Source: Aselliscus stoliczkanus (taxonomy: Eukaryota; Chordata; Mammalia; Chiroptera; Hipposideridae). From it: DNA of 64,000 nucleotides. The notes under the pieces were generated by a model, which searched no databases, had not been told where the DNA came from, and saw only the letters and a program-made list of their open reading frames with translations. Numbering within the stretch: position 1 is the first letter of the stretch; the number at the start of each line of letters is the position of its first letter. Made by a program: the position numbers and the translations under genes. Positions 59,503-64,000 of the stretch are shown one piece after another. The DNA is taken from positions 121,632,434 to 121,696,433 of the forward strand of contig CM066727.1 in assembly GCA_033961575.1 (NCBI GenBank). Direction: 5' to 3'.

Positions 59503-60780
59503 TTGGGTTGTCGGAAAAGTCATAACGTATTTTGTCTATGTTTTTCAAAGGTCAATTATTTATATAAAGAACAAACATCAATCAATGATATATTACCTGT
59601 TTTTTTTAATAAACTTTTGCCATCTTTCAGTGAGCTTCATAATTTCTCGTTCATAGAAGGACCTGTCTTTATTTGCGAAAAACTGTACAAGGTGCTGATT
59701 TACTGCCTCACCTGAATTGAACATTATACCATGCAAGGAGTTTTGAAGAGAGCGAAACAAGTGGAAGTCTGATAGTGCAAGGTCAGTTTGGTGGGTGTGG
59801 CAACACATCCCATCCAAGCTCCAACAATTTTTGACGGGTGATCAAACTTGTGTCTGGTCTCTCATTGTAGCGATGGGACATAATTCCTTTACAATTAACA
59901 AGCCCTGGACAGTTCTGGATGAAGGATTCGTTCAAACTGTCCAATTGTTGACAGTACACATTCAAATTGATTGTGTGGTTCCTTGGGAGGAGCTAGGAAA
60001 ACACACCTTTAAAATCCCACCACATGGAGAGCATAACTTTCCTCTGATGAATGTCTGTTTTCGATGTCGTTTGAGGCGAATCATCACATTAAGAACAAGT
60101 CCGTTTGCACACCACAGTGTTGTAAACAATCCACTTGTTATCACCAGTTATCAGTCACTTCAAAAACAGATTGTTTTTCTCATGTTTAATGAGCATATTG
60201 CCGATGTTTATATGCACCATCAATAAACTTTTTTGAGTTCATGCGGAACCCAAATATCGAGTTTGCTTACATATCCCAGCTTCTCCAGGTGGTCGTGAAT
60301 GCTTGAATGATGGATGTTCAATGTTTCTGCAATCTCTCGTGCCATGGAACATGGGTTTGACTCTATCAATGGCTTTATTTTGTCATCATCAACCTCAGTG
60401 GGCCTCCATGACAGACAAACACCGTTGAGATCAAAATCACCAGCACAGAATTTCGTGAACTATTGTTGGCTCTGACGTTCTTGTAGAGCATTGTCACCAT
60501 AAACTTTATGCGTCTTTTCACATGCTTGATGCATGTTCTTCCCTTTATGGAAGTAAAACAGTAAAATATGGCAAAAATGCACAGTTTTGTCTTCCATCTT
60601 CAACTTGCTGTAAAATTTCCAAACTCAACCAAATCGCTCAATTTGTTTTTGGAATGAAGCTAGAACTGTCAGCTGTCAAATGATATAGCAATGACATAGA
60701 TGCAAATGACTCTAGTACTTCCAAAAATGAACTAGTGCCATCTGTTGCAAACATGCATCGTAACTTGTCTGATAACCCAA
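59503..60780 (-). mobile_element. Mariner transposon with decayed transposase
   Basis: Ends TTGGGTTGTCGGAAAAGTCA (left) and, reversed, TTGGGTTATCAGACAAGTTA (right), with TA on both sides. The minus strand encodes a mariner transposase relic. Its N-terminal helix-turn-helix part lies near 60,300-60,600 (a W-RPTEVDDDKIKPLIE stretch, then REIAETLNIHHSSIHDHL, then a WVPHEL linker). A TGDNKWI stretch, the region of the first catalytic Asp, lies near 60,150. The second catalytic site reads HRYNERPDTSL, where HDNARPH is usual, so the Asp is replaced. LELGWDVLPHPP and ALSDFHLFRSL keep the third Asp region, and RWQKFIKK closes the protein. Stops and frameshifts separate these parts. About 1,278 bp is close to full mariner length. 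Inactive, but young enough to be read across its whole length. Confidence 0.93.
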
Positions 60781-60784
60781 TAGT

Positions 60785-62090
60785 TAAAGAAATAAAAATA
60801 ATTATTTTCTAATTTATCATGTTAAGAAACCCATAGAAGTTCTAAACCCCTAAAAGAAAGTAAAGATATGAGTATCTTCAAATAAGATTTGCCACAATTA
60901 AACAGTAGATAAAGAAAACAAGACAAAGAAGAAAAAAGGTAGATTCTGATTGTGCATGCTGGGTTATGAAGGTAAAGCAGACATTCAGACCATGATCTTG
61001 ACGTTTGATATTAACATCAAGAACCATGATTACCATGTTGCTGACACACTGTGGAGCTGGGTCAGGGGCATTGCCAGACTAAAGGGACCATGGGTTTCAA
61101 TGCTGTGGTCCATTTTATTTCAACTGTAACACATGTGAATTGTGAAGGTTTTTAAAATGTTTTAGATCATATAGCCAAACCACTTTCATTATGTTTAGCT
61201 AAAGTAGGTACACACTAAATAAATATTTGTGGAGTATAAAAAATATTAATACAAATAGCTTACTCCAAGTAAAACATTTAAACCTACATTTTATAATGGA
61301 GAAAACTAAAGCACACAGAGTTTAAATGTTTTGCCCAAAGGTACACAAATAGAGTCTAAGAGACAGGATCAAAGCATTACTATACTAATCAAAACAAAAA
61401 CAGATTCAGCACTAAATTCATCATCTAGTTTTTTGGTTTTTTTACATCTTAGTATGTACCTCAGCTCAGATCTTTTTATGTACATAGTGTTTTTAGATAA
61501 AATTATATTATTCGTCTTGTCTTGGAATCTTCTTTCTCACTTAGCAATGTTGCATCACAGATATTATTCGAAATACAAGATTTGAATTAGCAATCAGCAT
61601 TTCCCATATTAGCATCTGATTGGTAGTCTGTGGAACCCTATTTCATAACACGTTAACAGTGATGCCACAAAAACTTATCAAAGGGGAGAAAAAGAAAACA
61701 GAAGAGCAAAACAAAAAGACTGTTTCTTAAATAAGTTTGAGAAATCCTTTATAAACCCAGTTAAAATAAAAAATGTGTTTACTGCAGGACATTTCAGAAC
61801 ACTTAGCATGCAAATGCACATTATAACTATCCAATGAGACGTACACATTACTTCGTTTATCAAAGTTAATTCATGAGAAAATGCTTCTTTTTTTTTTCTT
61901 TAACTACAGAAGAGCTATATACCATAATCAGGTAAAGCGATCTAAAGCAGCAATCTCCAAGCTTTCTTGATTGCACACTTCAAGGGAAAATTCTAAGAGA
62001 GAATAAATGAAGATAGCTAAGTTATTGATAGAATTATTGAAAACTGGTTTTAAATTGTTCCCTTGCTTTTAAGATTGAGTTTTAAGGTTT
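60785..62090. other. Mostly unassigned; one MIR-like scrap
   Basis: At 61,250-61,400 a reversed MIR core is weakly visible (TTTTATAATGGAGAAAACTA, TTTTGCCCAAAGGTACACAA). No gene. Confidence 0.4.
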
Positions 62091-62094
62091 AATA

Positions 62095-62329
62095 CCAGGG
62101 GTGCCATAAAAACATACAAGTGGACACTTTAGTCAATGTTGCTCAAACAGTAGTTTGCCGTAATCAGAAGTGTCTGGACGCTGATGGTAACCACTTTGAG
62201 CATCTCTTGTAATTGCAGAAGTCAAACGTGACTTGTATTCATCTTTTGTTATCAGTATATATTGAGTATTACAATTTTAATACAGTTTTCCTTTCTTAAA
62301 ATGTATATACTTTTTTTTGACACCCCCTG
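62095..62329 (+). mobile_element. Tc1/mariner-type deletion derivative
   Basis: Terminal inverted repeats CCAGGGGTGCCATAAAAACATAC and, reversed from the right end, CAGGGGGTGTCAAAAAAAAGTA, with TA at 62093-62094 and 62330-62331. The plus strand still reads NVAQTVVCRNQKCLDADGNH and FEHLL, which resembles the C-terminus of IS630/Tc1/mariner-superfamily transposases. Only about 235 bp remain, so the element is non-autonomous. Unrelated to the TTGGGTTGTC mariner. Confidence 0.75.
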
Positions 62330-62331
62330 TA

Positions 62332-63060
62332 TTCTCAGTCTGGGTACCAAACAATTTCATGGGTGATGCAATCCCAACTTAACATGCTATGTTGAAATAC
62401 AGGTTTGAGGTACATTATGGTTTTAAACAAATACCAAGAAAATAATACTGCCTTCCCAGGGGCAACAGCTATGCCTAAGTTAACACAAAGGAAAACAAGA
62501 AGAGGGAGCTGGAAAAGACAAAGACAGACATAGAAGTGGGAAAAAGCTAGATAGCTGTCAAGAGAAGACTCCTCCTTTCCAACATTAACAATCTTCCCAT
62601 GTATAGCATGATGTGGATGTGATCTTGAACACATTAAACTTATTGTACTTTGCATAACAATTATGCCCTAATTGAAGGAACTTTTGAATGTAGAATAAAT
62701 GTAAATTAAGCGACAAAACTGAGTAACATTCTTGAAATCAGCTAGAAGTCACTGTTGGTTTTACATAACCAGAGGGAAGGAAAATTACAAGGGATCAAGA
62801 ATTCATAATAAATAATAATAATTATTATAATAATAATAAGTGAAAAATAAATAACAAATCTTGATTGTTTTCAATACTTGGGATTTTTTTCAATATTTGG
62901 GGCAGGGGAGAAAAGAAAACAAACAATTATACATTCAGAGAAATTACTTTGATAAATTTATTTATTTTTTCTTATGGTAATACTGGCAGCCATAATCATG
63001 TGATCTCTGAAAATGAGAGAATTCAGCTCAGCAAAGTTTACTGACTGAAGTGGACATGTA
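62332..63060. other. Unassigned sequence
   Basis: Contains a TAA/AAT simple repeat at 62802-62840. A 106-codon minus-strand frame (62335-62655) has no known motif and starts next to the transposon. Confidence 0.45.
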
Positions 63061-63074
63061 AGAAACATTAAACA

Positions 63075-63179
63075 GGGCCTGCCCAGTGGCGCAGTGTTTA
63101 CGTGCTGGCTTGGGAAGCCAGAGGTCCCAGTTCAAGTCCCACATGTGAGGGCCAGTGACACTGCCCTCAAAAAAAAAAA
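63075..63179 (+). mobile_element. Short head-only SINE
   Basis: GGGCCTGCCCAGTGGCGCAG starts the head, GTTCAAGTCCCACATGTGAG holds the B box and GACACTGCCCTC precedes an A run. The duplication AGAAACATTAAAC at 63061-63073 is answered by AGAAATGTTAAAC at 63180-63192 with two mismatches. Confidence 0.9.
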
Positions 63180-63477
63180 AGAAATGTTAAACAACATTTT
63201 GTGGGTAGTACCCTTCTGGTGTGTAGGAATTACAGAATGGTTTAAATAAATTAGACTGTGCTTAAAGTGTGTGTAAAATGTCTACAGCTCTGATGCTGAT
63301 GTTCCACCTTGCACAGCTCAGGCCAGAGTGCAGCATCCTCTCAATAATTCACAATCTTCAGCTGCCAAGACAAATGACAGCACAGGATTTGGATACAAAC
63401 TCAGATTCACTTTCCAGCTGTGCCTCCCTGACCTATCTGGAAAATGAGATGGTCCTTCTTTATAAAATACTTTGCAG

Positions 63478-63620
63478 GGGGCCAGCTGAGTGGCGTGGTG
63501 GTTAAGAGCTGGCTTAGGACACCAGCGGCCCTGGTTCGGCTCCCACATATGAGGGCCAGTGACACTGCCCTCAATAAAATAAAATAAAATAAAATAAAAT
63601 AAAATAAAATAAAATAAAAT
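63478..63620 (+). mobile_element. Short head-only SINE with (AAAAT)n tail
   Basis: GGGGCCAGCTGAGTGGCGTG starts the head and GACACTGCCCTCAATAAAAT leads into about ten AAAAT units up to 63,624. The duplication AAAATACTTTGCAG (63464-63477) recurs as AAAATTCTTTGCAG (63621-63634). Inserted immediately before the next SINE. Confidence 0.9.
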
Positions 63621-63634
63621 AAAATTCTTTGCAG

Positions 63635-64000
63635 TGCCGCTGAGTGGTGCATTGCTTAAGAGCTGGCTTGGGATGCCAGCGGGCCGGGGTTTGGATCCCG
63701 CATATGAGGGTCAGTGACACTGCCCTCTATGGCTAAGATGGTGAACAACAGCTCCACCTGGAGCTGGGCTGCTGTGAGTTCTCAGGGACAGCATAGCTGC
63801 AGCCCCTGCTGCAGTGGGGTGCCATAGGCTACAGTGAGTGGCCGGCAGCTGGGGTGAACTGCCAAGAGCTGCTGTGAGTGGCTGTGCAGAGGCTGGCGAC
63901 CGATCTGCCTCACCCGAGAAGAGCGCAATGACAATACCAACATGGGTCAGTGAAGCAATGGCCTCCACAACTAGACTGAAGGACAACAACTTGTTTGTTC
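63635..64000 (+). mobile_element. Long-form SINE, cut by window end
   Basis: The first bases are diverged (TGCCGCTGAGTGGTGCATTG) but the head (GTTTGGATCCCGCATATGAG), the junction GACACTGCCCTCTATGGC, the repeated AGTGAGTGGC / GAGCTGC body and CACAACTAGACTGAAGGACA match the copies at 37412 and 54941. The 3' tail lies beyond position 64000. Confidence 0.93.

Noticed and set aside
59795..60226. Plus-strand frame of 143 codons
   Set aside because: Antisense shadow of the mariner transposase.
1..64000. Prokaryotic-style systems (CRISPR, operons, defence islands, phage)
   Set aside because: No spaced direct repeats, ribosome binding sites or gene clusters; base composition and repeat content are mammalian.

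Overview
The window reads as AT-rich, non-coding nuclear DNA of a placental mammal. No intact protein-coding gene, functional tRNA or rRNA, operon, CRISPR array or other prokaryotic feature could be supported. All names of repeat families come from memory of their consensus sequences, with no database search. Apart from repeat-derived remnants and one weak exon-like segment, the open frames look like chance or antisense frames.

Lineage: the young SINEs start with a tRNA-Ile-like head (RGCTCAGTTGGTT A box, GGTTC-type B box) and occur as a monomer, a three-module composite, a short head-only form and a ~440-470 bp long form that shares its 3' tail with the composite. Mono-, di- and trimeric tRNA-Ile SINEs are known from colugos (Cynocephalus/Galeopterus), which is my leading guess. 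The L1 3' end and the L1 5'-UTR-like block also remind me of bats and other Laurasiatheria, so a bat is a real alternative.

Layout: 1-5,000 holds MaLR LTRs, antisense L1 pieces and one old SINE. 5,000-11,600 is mostly unique DNA with one MaLR LTR. 11,860-12,720 is a three-layer nest of hAT element, composite SINE and monomer SINE. 14,000-21,400 carries L2 and MIR relics. 22,130-23,400 is another three-layer nest (MLT1-type LTR, opposite-strand MLT1-type LTR, Tigger-like MITE). 26,290-27,245 is antisense L1 and 27,546 a perfect-looking 80-bp mariner MITE. 28,118-30,950 is a class III (ERVL-like) endogenous retrovirus on the minus strand with a recognisable decayed integrase. 31,050-36,232 has antisense L1, an unidentified GC-richer block, a solo LTR with a 5-bp duplication, MIRs and a young 5'-truncated L1. 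36,330-39,440 is antisense L1 and a hAT element split by a long SINE. 42,768-51,604 includes MER5A-like elements, a short SINE, L1 sense sequence with a second MITE inside, and a plus-strand ERV with an LTR. 53,915-54,243 is a near full-length 7SK RNA retrocopy. 54,941-58,345 has a long SINE, a MER5A split by a short SINE, and an MST-type MaLR LTR. 59,503-60,780 is a near full-length but dead mariner related to the two MITEs. 62,095-62,329 is a deletion derivative of a second Tc1/mariner-type transposon. The right edge carries three SINEs, the last cut by the window end.

No genes work together here. The biology is that of mobile elements: L1 supplies retroposition machinery for the SINEs and the 7SK copy, and the mariner supplies the likely parent of the MITEs. 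I did not find a convincing undescribed biological system. The best candidates for new description are the composite SINE lineage and the two Tc1/mariner families.
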